Assembly (NCBI RefSeq): GCF_000002985.6
Contig: NC_003283.11
Location: 7,626,001 to 7,690,000, forward strand
DNA length: 64,000 nt
Direction of reading: 5' to 3'
Source: Caenorhabditis elegans
Taxonomy: Eukaryota > Nematoda > Chromadorea > Rhabditida > Rhabditidae
Each line of letters begins with the position of its first letter. Positions within the stretch are counted from its first letter, which is position 1. The position numbers and the translations under genes were made by a program. The notes under the pieces were generated by a model. That model saw only the letters and a list, made by a program, of their open reading frames with translations. It was not told the origin of the DNA and did not search any database. Shown here in pieces: positions 21,836 to 32,377 of this stretch.

Positions 21836-23817
21836 TTACAATATTCCATAGACAACCTCATTCAGAACATTGTTTCTATCTCTAATTCCTTTCATGAACT
21901 CCCATCTTCCTTTGTGATACTCGTTTCTCATTTCCCCTTGTGGGTATCCTATTCTGAAATGGCGCTCGGGGTTAACCAACGTATAAGGCTCCCAACTTCC
22001 AGCTCCTTCATTTCCGTTTGGATTTCTGAATAGTTGTTTGAAATATCATTTTTCAAATTTGAAGTGTGCACTCTCACCCATATTTTGCAAAATTGGTGTA
22101 CAAAGTTGTCATTTCGTCGATCATTTTCCAGTCAGTATCGTCTGGCTTGAAGTCACTGTATAATCCTTCTCCAAGCAAGTATCGAAGATCTGTGCAATGA
22201 GTGGGCCCGACGAAAGGCATTATTTCGTCAAGACATCCAAATCCTGCAGGGTTTGTGTAATCAAAAACATAAAACCAAACATCATTTCCGTATTTTAAAC
22301 TTGCCTGTGCCGTGGCAATAGCTCCTCCGTTGAATATAAAATCCCCGAGGAACTGAAAACTTCAAATTAAAAAAAAACTAGTTTAACTGTCTTTCAAAAA
22401 TAATATAACTTGTATGACTTATTACCTCAACCAGCTTCTCTTTTAACTTTTTTTCATCAGTTGGATCGACTCCTCTTGTGTAATACTTGTATACTTTGTC
22501 CCTTGTATCCTCAAATTCTTTCCCAGTGTCTTCTTTAAATGACACGTAAATCAACTCCTGTAGAATTCGATTAGCAGGTCTCTTATCGTCATTGAATGTG
22601 AAAAACAGTCCTTCATGCTCAGCAACTCCGATCATCATGGATTTTTTTGGAGATTCTCGTCTCAAATCATCAAGTGGTTTTGGTAGGAACTCACCATCAA
22701 TGTTAGGCTGATATATGAAATATCCAGTTATTGGTAGCTGAAATCCTTGGAGTTTCTCCATTTCTTCAATTGGTTTGTGTCTGAGCCAATCGAGAATTTC
22801 GTTGGAGTTGTCGCTGCCGGAGTAGCCAATATGTCTGATATATTCAATACAACCTTTCGCGGCATTTTTTGAAGAGCGACACGCAAATTCAAATAGAGCA
22901 TTTCCAGACATTGGAACAACTTTTTGGAACAAATCTGGAAGTTTACTACTGTTTAACTTGTGCAAATTTCTAATCATTACCCTCGAGTGCGGGCTTAGTG
23001 AAAGCATGTCTACACTGACTCCGCCCGCACTTTGCCCAAAAACTGTTACATTCTGAGGGTCGCCTCCGAACGAAGAAATATGCCTTTGAACCCATTTTAA
23101 CGCCAATGTTTGATCCCAAAGTCCGAAATTTCCTCTGCAAGCACTATCACCAGTAGTGAAGAAGCCAAGAATTCCTACTCGATAGTTTAATGTTACAACG
23201 ACAACGTCTTTTAGTGGCAGAGTTCTGAAAATGTTTAAGAGATATTTGTGAAATATTTGGGATTGCTTTGTTTATATCAATGCGGTATGTGCTTTTAATT
23301 TAAAAAAAACCCAGACACCGAATAATCACAATAATCCCGTGAAGCAGATAGCTCAAATCCTCCTCCGTGAACATATACCATAACCGGTCGTTTGTTCTTG
23401 AACTCCTCTGACTCCCATCTTGGTGCAAAAACATTTAATGTAAGACAGTTAGCTTCGTCAGGAATATCTTCTTTTTGAAAATTAATCATTTCCGGAAAAG
23501 CTCCGGATTGTGGGCATCTTGGGCCATACTTTGTGCAGTTCCTGGTTTCCGTCCAAATAGCGGCGGGCACTGGTTTCTTAAACCGCAGTTCTCCGACTGG
23601 TGGCTTGGCATAAGGTATTCCAAGATATCCGTCAACTATTTTATCATTCTAAAATTGAATAGCATTTTCAAAACCACAAGTTCTTCTTTGGGAAACGGTT
23701 AACTAAATAAATAAAACAACTTACATGTCTATAAGCATTTCCTCTAATAGGACCACAGGAAGCATTCAATTTTTCGGAATTTTCTTCCCTTTCCAAATGT
23801 GACAAGTGTCCTCCCAT
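21836..23817 (-). CDS. Type-B carboxylesterase, intracellular (alpha/beta hydrolase)
   Basis: Minus-strand exons 23817-23725, 23648-23311, 23224-22426, 22352-22078 and 22025-21836 total 564 residues. The catalytic serine lies in GQSAGG, the oxyanion loop is VYVHGGGFELSAS, the acid is probably in the EHEGLFF segment, and the histidine is in VGPTHCTDLRYLLGEG. YLGIPYAKPPVGELRF near the N-terminus is a family signature. There is no signal peptide. Instead it starts MGGHLSHLE, which fits an N-myristoylation consensus (G2, S6), as in several cytosolic nematode esterases. It should hydrolyse carboxylic esters, possibly xenobiotic or lipid. Odd: residues around 22935-22980 (VMIRNLHKLNSSKLP) look like a 46-base intron (GTAATG...TTCCAG), yet splicing it out breaks the frame while keeping it preserves the frame. 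Confidence 0.85.
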
Positions 23818-24241
23818 TCTCAGATACTGGGTGATTTCAATGGACAGAAGAACTGCCTTTTATATCAGTGGAATTCAATTGGGTGTTATAAAAAAAGTTC
23901 ATGAAGATCAAAATGATAAGAGACACGAGTTGATAAAAGAACAAATGTGGCCTATTCATCTTGAAACATTTCAACATAAATTCAGAGGGAAACTGTTGAT
24001 TTTTTGCCCATTTTACTAGAATTTGTTGATTTTCCAACTTAAACTGTTGATTTTTTGCCCATTTTACTAGAATTTGTTGATTTTCCAACTAACATTATAA
24101 TTTTTTTGAGAGAAAAACTGAATTATACAGATTTCTGAAACTCTTATTTTCATCTCTTATTTTCATTTTTATTAAAATTATCACTGCTTCCATAAGGCTT
24201 TCATATTTTAAGAAAGGTTTTAGAAACAAATTACAAAAGTG
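23818..24241. other. Intergenic with a two-copy tandem repeat
   Basis: Short spacer between the esterase promoter and the 3' end of the first srh gene. It is dominated by the tandem repeat at 23990-24090. No gene was seen. Confidence 0.5.
23990..24090. repeat. 51-base unit tandemly repeated twice
   Basis: The unit begins AAACTGTTGATTTTTTGCCC and contains ACTAGAATTTGTTGATTTTCC; copies at 23990-24040 and 24041-24090 are identical over their length. The minus-strand frame across it gives the repeated peptide QQILVKWAKN, which is a by-product of the repeat and not a gene. Confidence 0.85.
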
Positions 24242-25857
24242 TCAAGAAGCTTGATTTCTCGCTGCTCCACTGAAAGAATTTGTTGGAAATACTGATGGCG
24301 CAACCGCAACTATTAACGTTCTCTCTGTGAATCGGTAAATCGGAGATAATACAAAATCACGATATGGTTTATGGGCAAATATCATAATGAGAGTTGACGC
24401 GATTCCATGAATGGCAAGAGCAAAGAAAATTAAATTGTTGTGAAATTGATTCTGATGATGGAAATAAACAAATGTGACGATGCACTGGACGGGGACAATA
24501 AAGAGCACAAAGGTAACGGAGGACTGGAAAAGAGATTATTGAGAATTTTTTCTACAATTTTTAATTCTTCATTTTTAGCTGAAAGTAAACTATCAAAAAA
24601 CAATTTTTAATATTTTTTTAAAGATTAAATTCTAAAAATGTTTTTTTTTTCAAATATCAGTGTAGTTTTTTCAGAACTGCGGTGGAAAAGTAAATACCCA
24701 TTTTTATTAGGCATTTTAAACTTTCTATGTTATCTACAATTTTTTCATGAAGGCTCAGACATTTTTCAAAAAAAAAACTGTGAAACTATTGATAAAGTGT
24801 CATTGTGATTATTCTGTGAGGTACATTTTTTTTCTAAGAGTTATCAAATTTTTTCAAGGGGTGTGTGAAAAGCATCGAAATTTGAATGGCTTAAAGAATT
24901 CTGCAAACCCGAAAATTTGTATGTTGACTGTTTGGATTGAAAGTATTAGTTATAGAAAAAATTTTCTTCCAAATCTGCAAATTTGCCGCACACTTTTGGT
25001 GCCGTCAAAAAAAGTTACCTGTACAATTAGCGCTATAACAAGCTTGTGTTGCATTTCAATTGTCCTCTTAGAAATGCCACTTGGTCTTGCAAATATCAAG
25101 TTATAAATGTTAAGTGTGAGAAAGGATCCACATTGAACAGTTGGTACAAAACAGGAGACTCCAATTCCGATGGCTGGGGCAGTAATGTCCGTTGCAAGTA
25201 CAAATAGAGGCCGTCCGTCACTAGGAAGTTCGGGCATGCATTCCAACAACTAAAAAAACACTTTAATAAGTAAAATTGAAATTTTAAAAACAACTAAATC
25301 GATATATTTAATGATACATACCGTCCAAGAAAATTCCCTTCCAATCTCTTGATCCGGTAGGACAAATTGAACTGGTAAATAGTATAATGGCACAATAACA
25401 TAACTTGCAACAATTGCATATTTTCGAAGATGTATCCAAAAGGTGCGTTCACCAAATAGGAGAAAAAATCGGTTTTCAAAAGTAACAAATACCGATGTAG
25501 TAACACCTGTCGTTTTAGATTCAGAGAGCTTATTCAAAAAAGTCTTTTACCTGTTATAAAAGTGACCCCCAAATAGAAAAATAGACCTGGAGACTCTATT
25601 GGCCCAAGACCCCATCCGGCCATTGCAGGAAATATAATGTATGGAATTCCCAGAAAACTAATGGTAATATCCAACAAAATGCACCAACAGTGCATGTTAA
25701 ACAAAAGCCATTTCACCGGTTTCATGTGAATTGGTGTTTTCTTAACAATACAGTAAAAGCCGAAAGCATGGATCGGGGTGGCTAAACCGGTTATAACATG
25801 AAAAGTCATTTTCAGAAAATCAGGACTTCCTAAATAGTGATTGTTGCATGCAATCAT
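24242..25857 (-). CDS. Srh-family chemoreceptor (7TM GPCR), copy 1
   Basis: Minus-strand exons 25857-25551, 25506-25322, 25249-25019 and 24523-24242 give 334 residues, the usual Srh length. Landmarks: N-terminal YLGSPDFLKMTFH, FGFYCIVKKTPIHMKPVKW and LLFNMHCWC around TM1-TM2, FVTFENRFFLL after TM3, VLPDQEIGRE in the second extracellular loop, ISKRTIEMQHKLVIALIVQ before TM6, and HGIASTLIMIFAHKPYRDFV at TM7. The first intron is only 44 bases. The intron between exons 3 and 4 (495 bases) is the longest and AT-rich. Receptor of chemosensory neurons by family; ligand unknown. Tandem with a second srh gene 480 bases upstream in the same orientation. Confidence 0.87.
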
Positions 25858-26337
25858 GATTGCACTAACTCTGAACCTTTACTTGAGTTTGGAATTTTCT
25901 GACCATGGACAGGTGATTTTGAGTTTGACGCGTAAAATTATTTTTTTAAATATAACTATTTCGGAAATGCCAAATAAAGAGAACTCATACATTTGGTTTT
26001 ACGTAATTTCAGGAGGCCCAACTACGTAGCACTCTAAAAGTGAAAAGAATCCTTTTAAAACAACAGCTCTGCTCTTGTTTTTATTCAAAATATATATTGA
26101 AAATCTATATACATAGTTGTGCGTTTGCTATTTTTGATACAACATTTTGATACAATTAATCTTGGAATGAATTATTTTTTATTTTTCTGAAAATTTTTTA
26201 CAAAAATATATTTACATTTAACCTAAACTAATACATAGTGCAAAACGCAAAAAAAACAGTTTAAAAATGAAGGAAAACACACATTTTCATTAATTTTTAT
26301 AAACTTATAAACATTTTAATTTTCAAGTAAGAAAGTT
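25858..26337. other. Intergenic between the two srh genes
   Basis: AT-rich spacer containing the promoter of srh copy 1 and the 3' end region of copy 2 (AT-rich run 26130-26330). No gene or repeat was recognised. Confidence 0.45.
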
Positions 26338-27667
26338 TCAAACAACATTAACAATTCCAATAGAGTTCCCATTACCACGTAGAGGATTCAACTGTTTCAG
26401 AGAATTTTCCTGAGTTGCTTTAAACGGTTTGTAGAACAGAGAAACCACTGACTCCCGATATGGTCGATATACCAAAAGCATCACCCATGTAGAAACGATT
26501 CCTTGAACTGAGGCCCCAACAAACAAGATATTGAGAATTGCTTGATTATAGTACTTAATAATAACTGATACCAAAACATAAAACGATGGAAAGAAAAAGA
26601 ATACTAATGGTACAATAAGCTGAATAAGTAGAGTAATGAAAAATTTTCTTTGAAGGTTAAAAGTTCTCCTCGACATTGTATTTTTCATCAACTGTGATAT
26701 ACTATTCCAAGCCAGGAAACCCGCAAAAAATATGACTTGCAAAGTGAAAAATGTGATATAAGTTACTGCAGCAATGAAATGATAAGTGTAGTCAATTGCT
26801 AATACTAGCACGGGAGCATTATAAATTTCACTGGGCAGACATGGTAGTTTCTAAAAATTTTATAACTTGAAATTTGTATTGTTCAGGCTATGTTACCTCA
26901 AAAGTAATCTGTCTCGCTAGTTGTTGATCAGGGACCATAAATCCTATAGGGATAACAAAAAGAAGAACTATTACGTGATTTGCCACCAGCCATGGGCGCC
27001 GCCAATATTTCCATTTGCGCTTCCAGGAAAATGTACATACGGTATTGAACCGGCTCTCAATAATCGCTATCATAGCAATTAGCATGTCTGAAAAGTAGAG
27101 ATCAATTTTCTCTGAATACTATAGACTTTTAAAATTGTTATTGACAAGTATCGTATTCTCTATTAGTCTTGCATTCAATTGCTCAACTTTAAAAGTTATA
27201 TTTCTATGCCTTTAGGTAAAAAAAACCGTTCACTAAATTCGATTAAACTTAAAATTTGTTCAATTGAAAAACGTCGGATGCTTGTGAAAAAGATTACACA
27301 CGTCATATCTTATACACCTTAATTTTGATTTTCACTTACAGGCAAAAATAATCAAAACCATCAGAGTTTGTATAATTGTAGGAACTCCAAAAAGTCTAAG
27401 CACTCCAAGTGGAAAACCCGCAGGAAATGGTGCTAAAATAAATGGAATCGTCATTATGGTAATAGAGTAGTCAAAGATAATAATCCAAATCCGTAAGTTA
27501 AGTAAGTACCATTTGATTGATTTCATAATTTCAGGAGTTTTAAACAGAATACAATATAATCCAAATAAATAAAATGGAGTTGAAACTATGGTAATAAGGT
27601 GCATTGCCAAAGAATAAAAATTGGTGGAATCAAAATATCCAACGTCAGGATGACAAGAAAAATTCAT
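26338..27667 (-). CDS. Srh-family chemoreceptor (7TM GPCR), copy 2
   Basis: Minus-strand exons 27667-27340, 27087-26897 and 26850-26338 give 343 residues. Landmarks: FGLYCILFKTPEIMKSIKWY at TM1-TM2, LAPFPAGFPLGVL in the first extracellular loop, IAIIESRFNTV at the end of TM3, MVPDQQLARQITFE then LPCLPSEIYNAP in the second extracellular loop, MSRRTFNLQRKFFITLLIQL before TM6, and GIVSTWVMLLVYRPYRESV at TM7. It has one intron fewer than copy 1 in the 3' half, so the two are not very recent duplicates. The first intron is 252 bases. Intact frame throughout; chemosensory role by family, ligand unknown. Confidence 0.87.
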
Positions 27668-30143
27668 TCTTAAACAGAACTAAATAAAATTGTGATTTTT
27701 GAAATTTTGCTTCCACAGCAACACCAAACATAGTGTTAGACTCGTTGGAACAGCTGCAATCTAAATTGTCAATCTAGTTTACGTCAAAAATGTCAAAAAA
27801 GGGTAACATACGTAGAAGGAACTTGTTTTCTGAGGGCTTTGCATTTTTATACATAAATCAAAAGTCTGAATTTTTATAAACGTCGGCTTCATTTTGACTG
27901 ATCTTATAAAAGAACCTTAAACTCTTTCCGGAAACTTTGTTTTTTAAACGGCACAAAATCAATCATATGGAAATTTTGTTAATTCTCAATTTCTGGGATA
28001 TACTGAAATGTGTTCGAAAAATAAATTGTTAAAAAAAAGTTTGGAACCCCAGTTTTTGTCAGATATCGATTATTTTTCCAATGTTATTGAAAATTAGTCT
28101 ACCTTTCCTACAAACCAAAATTATTATTTTGGCATGCAAGACAAACAGAGAAAATTCCCAAAAAAAAAGATCCATAAAACTTGTATTGCTTTTTCCAAAA
28201 ATTCTGTAAACAATTATTCTTGAGCAAGGTTTACATGTGCTTAATAAATATTTTGACTAGGATTCGAGATATTTTACAACAGTTACATTGTTGTGTTTGG
28301 TCTTTCAGTGTGAATTTCAATATTTTAAAAGGACTCAGATGTTTATGACAGTGGTGTTGATCTCTTTTTCAATATTAGTATTGTAAGTTTATTTCAAGTA
28401 AGGCTGGCATACCAAATGACCGGTTTTGCGAATGTCATTTTTCCAGATTTTATTTATTCTGCAAAAAAAATGGTGACCAGGTCTTGCAACTCCAGTATCA
28501 GCTTCAATCAAATCTGTTGTAAACATTAACATACGAACAATACCAAAATCGATATCTTAAAATTTACTTCCGTTTTCTGTTTCTCATCATTTTTTTCCAG
28601 TAAATATCTTGTTATAATCACATGTTGAGAACTCAGAAAAATGTCGAGTTAGTCACAGAAACTACATGGGATCGGGAACATTTTTCTGCAAATGTCGGAA
28701 TCATAGTTTATAGGCTATAGAATGAAACCCGTAATTTGGATGATATTTTGAATGTCGTTCAACTGGAATCAACAACATGTTCTGCAAAAAAACCCACCGG
28801 TCAATAATGACACCACTATGATTATTCATAATGGTTCAGAGTACATTTAACAGCAAAATCACTCATGATGAGTCACTAAAAAATTTAATTGTAAAACTGA
28901 AAGCACGCGTTAAAACTTCACAAAATTCTATTTATTTTCAAAAGGTAAAAAAATCAAATTTTTATGATACATCAGACAGTTCCTGTCATAAAACTATGAC
29001 TACATCTAGAACAAGAACAGCTCAAAAACTAACAGATGTTGTTGATGATTATCATTGCGAGTTGGATTTTTTTTCCCACAATAGGAACAAATTGAAACTT
29101 GCAGTTTTTTTGAAATAATCAAAAAACTGTATGTATTATGTATATCAAAAAAACTTGAGAATAATTTTAACTGTTCTGTCAACGAAATCATATTATAGGC
29201 ATAAAATATTGGTTTGCAATAACTGTGTTATCAAAAATGTGTTTGTCCGATTGGTTTCGCGAACTGTAATCCTGAGTTTTGAAATATCGATTCCCTACAA
29301 AATTTTTATATAATACAATGGCTTTTGATTTCTAATCTGTTCGTGCTAAATTGGAAAATGTTTCCTATGATTCAAAAACATCACAAATCCGTTACAAAAG
29401 ATTATGGAGCCGATTCTAATCTGTACCAGGCACTTAACCAAAGTGGAATTATGGTAATGTCAGATTTTCTAAAGAAATTAAAACCAAATGCGTACAGCCA
29501 TTAATCTTTTGCCTTCATACTTACAGATATATTAGAATACTGGAATGACTAATATAAAACCAAATTCGAAAATTTAAAAGTTCGAGACAAATTCACAGCG
29601 TGAACAAATCAATTATCAGATAACGGTGCAAGTTTGTAACAGTGGTTGATATCAATTTGTAAATCTTCAAGTACCAAATACAACAAGTAAGAACTATTTC
29701 ATACGTATAAAAATACTTAGAAAATACAAAGCAATTTTTCGAACTGGAATGCAAAACAATTCTTTTAGACAGTTTGAAGACTACATAAGTTTTTTTTAAT
29801 GGCGAAACACCGGTAAACGTATGGATCAGAAAACCAAAAGTGAAAAAAAAGAAAAGTGAACGGAAAAATGTTTGAAATGCTCAAATCTATTTCGGTGGGG
29901 CTCGAGATAGACTTAAAGAAGGTAAACGACGCGTTGAAAAAGTTGAACAGTTAAATGAAAAACGACGCGTGTAAAAATAATGAAATCTGTAAGACCATTT
30001 TTCGATTGGTCATTTTGCGGATCAAAGCTGATCGAAAAATATTTGACATTCAGTAAATTCTTCGAAAATAAGACGGATGTTTTGAGCACTGTTAGCTTGC
30101 TTGAAGAATAATTACTTTTTGATGTTGTGGCTAAATTTACTAA

Positions 30144-30855
30144 CTAGGGAACCGTCAGAAGGTGCCCATCGGACTTGCATATGAAACCTATGACATTCGA
30201 TAGCCCATGTCTTAAAACAGTTACTCGTGAATTTTTAGATGCGAATCTCCAGAATCAAGCTCACGGCGAGCTCTCAAAGATACTGAAATAACACTGTAAT
30301 GAAGGGCCAATTTTCCAACATCCCTTTGGTAGATTATATCTCCGCGGATAAATTTTTTACAGAAAAGTCATCAACTGACAATTTGTTGATCTTTTTGTAA
30401 AGAACAAGTTTGTAGTTGAAAGTTTTTATCAAAAAATTGTTGTTTCAGATAGAGGCGCGTGAAGTGCGGCAACTGTTGTTGTTATTTTTATGCAGTTATT
30501 GCTATTTTAATGGTTTTATCTGAAACAAGTTTTTTTGCTAAAAATTTTCAACTACAAACTTGTTCTTTACAAAAAGATCAACAACTTGTCAGTTGATGAC
30601 TTTTCTGTAAACAATTTATCTGCGGAGATATGAGCTACCAAAGTGAATTAGGAAAATTGCTTCTTTAGATCGTCACAGATTGTGACTCACAGTGCTTCGT
30701 TACAATGCTATTTTAGGATCTTTGAGAGCTCGCCGTGAGCTTGGTTCTGGAGATTCGCAGCTAAAAATTCACAAGCAACCGTTTTAAGACATGGGCTATC
30801 GAATGGCATAGGTTTCCTATGCAACTCCAATGGGCACCTTCTGACGGTTCCCTAG
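30144..30855. mobile_element. Tourist-like MITE with long terminal inverted repeats
   Basis: The element begins CTAGGGAACCGTCAGAAGG and ends with the complement (CCTTCTGACGGTTCCCTAG). It is flanked on both sides by TAA (30141-30143 and 30856-30858). The two halves are inverted copies over about 340 bases and meet near 30470-30510; for example AAAGAACAAGTTTGTAGTTG on the left has its complement on the right. A 3-base TAA/TTA target duplication is typical of PIF/Harbinger (Tourist) elements. There is no transposase frame. The arms differ by scattered substitutions, so it is not a fresh insertion. Confidence 0.78.
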
Positions 30856-31189
30856 TAAGTTTTTTCTGATGATCCAAAATATTGCTGGTCAGTTTTTCAA
30901 ACTTTATTCCGCAGAAAAACATTGAAAAAGAAGTTATTGACCACAATGAGAGTTTGGACAAATTTCTTTCGGGTTATCGAGTTGTGTTAACGAAAAATGT
31001 TGAAAAAGTTGATAAATAATGTAATGTTTCAACGTAAAACGCGAAAATGCCATATTTAGGTAATTTATTTGCGCAGAAATTTCAAAATAGTTCCGCCATT
31101 AATTTTTTTGTCGTAAAAATCGAACAAAGTTTATTCGATCATAACGATCACTTTTATATAATTTGAAACAAGATCCCCACGGACGATGT

Positions 31190-31560
31190 TGCACCCACCT
31201 CTAGATAAAAAGCCCCGACGGTTTAAAGTGTTTCAGATTTTTTCTAAGAAAAAACACAAAAATACTGACGATTCCAACAATGACACCCCTGTACATAAAT
31301 AATAGCCGTGACACACGTAATCGGACCACCTGCACAGTTTTGCGAAAGGACATGTAGGATCCAATACGATATCTTGTAAGCCAGATATGTTCCAAGGAGA
31401 CATGAGCCGCACCAGCTGTAGCAATGACGTGGAATATAATCCGGTTCGGTTAGCGTTACGGTCTTTCGCATTGAGAATTGTGCAGGGGCAACTGTCAATT
31501 GTTAAACTGTGTGTAGTATTTTCAACCTTGCAATTTTTGGAAACTCATTCTATTCGTATA
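31190..31560 (-). other. GC-richer island with overlapping open frames
   Basis: Base composition rises above the surroundings. Minus-strand frames of 63-84 codons stay open in all three phases at once (31498-31201). None has family features; one ends in a hydrophobic stretch (GVIVGIVSIFVFFL) followed by basic residues. It could be a relic of a gene or repeat. I do not call a gene here. Confidence 0.3.
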
Positions 31561-32353
31561 CCTTCAGCGTAATTCCTAATTTAACTACAATTTTTAAAGT
31601 TGCAATACCCAATAAAACTGGAAATGAGTCATTTGGTAACGATATCTGTAGCCTTTAGCCTTTTCATCTTTAGTCACAATCAGATAATTCCTAAAATAAC
31701 ATATTTCTACTTGCAATTCATCAGAGTACGTGATTTGTTCTCAAAGCTACCGTAGTCCTTCAAACATAGTCAGAAGCTTTATTCAAAGACCAGGCAGAAC
31801 TTTGTATGAATAGCCATAAATTATTTTGAATGTTTGGTTTTGTATATGATCTATAAGAACATGTCATCCGGATCGTAAAAGTGCATTTTGATTAGTCACA
31901 TATTTACGGTTTCTGAAGTTCAACTTTGATGTCGGAGGTCTTATGTCGGAGGTCTTGTCGGAGGTTACAGTATTACATGCGAGAAAACCATCAGAATACT
32001 GATCCATCTATCTGCGATCGAAAATAGAAAACTTATGAAAACGTCAATACCGTATACTCTCTAACAATGCTGAATCCAAAAGGGACCCGAAAATTAGTGC
32101 TGCAGTCTCCATCAGTGCGTCTTCTATAGTTTCGACATTTTTTGATGTTTTTGTATATTGATTGATTATTTCTTGTTAATTTACAAACATCTTTGAAATA
32201 TTGTCTCTTTCTGTTACAAAAATCTGCAATCATAATGAATTTTGCTCGAAAATAAAAGCTTTTGCAACTAAACGCTATTGATCCAATTGAAAAAAGGCGT
32301 TGGGAAATTATGCTGCAGTCTCGAATAGTGCTGGATTCAAAATGGGTCCGAAA

Positions 32354-32377
32354 ATTAGTGTTGCATGCAGCACTAAT
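32354..32377. repeat. 24-base near-perfect palindrome
   Basis: ATTAGTGTTGCATGCAGCACTAAT is self-complementary except for one pair. A related block without the palindromic arm occurs about 270 bases upstream (GACCCGAAAATTAGTGCTGC, about 32083-32102), so the two are diverged repeats. Confidence 0.6.

Noticed and set aside
23837-24088. 83-codon minus-strand frame with QQILVKWAKN repeats
   Set aside because: Produced by the 51-base tandem repeat; repeat length divisible by three keeps the frame open by chance.
28831-29118. 95-codon plus-strand frame
   Set aside because: No signal peptide, domain, splice partner or homologue in the window; composition is lysine/serine-rich as expected of AT-rich non-coding DNA.
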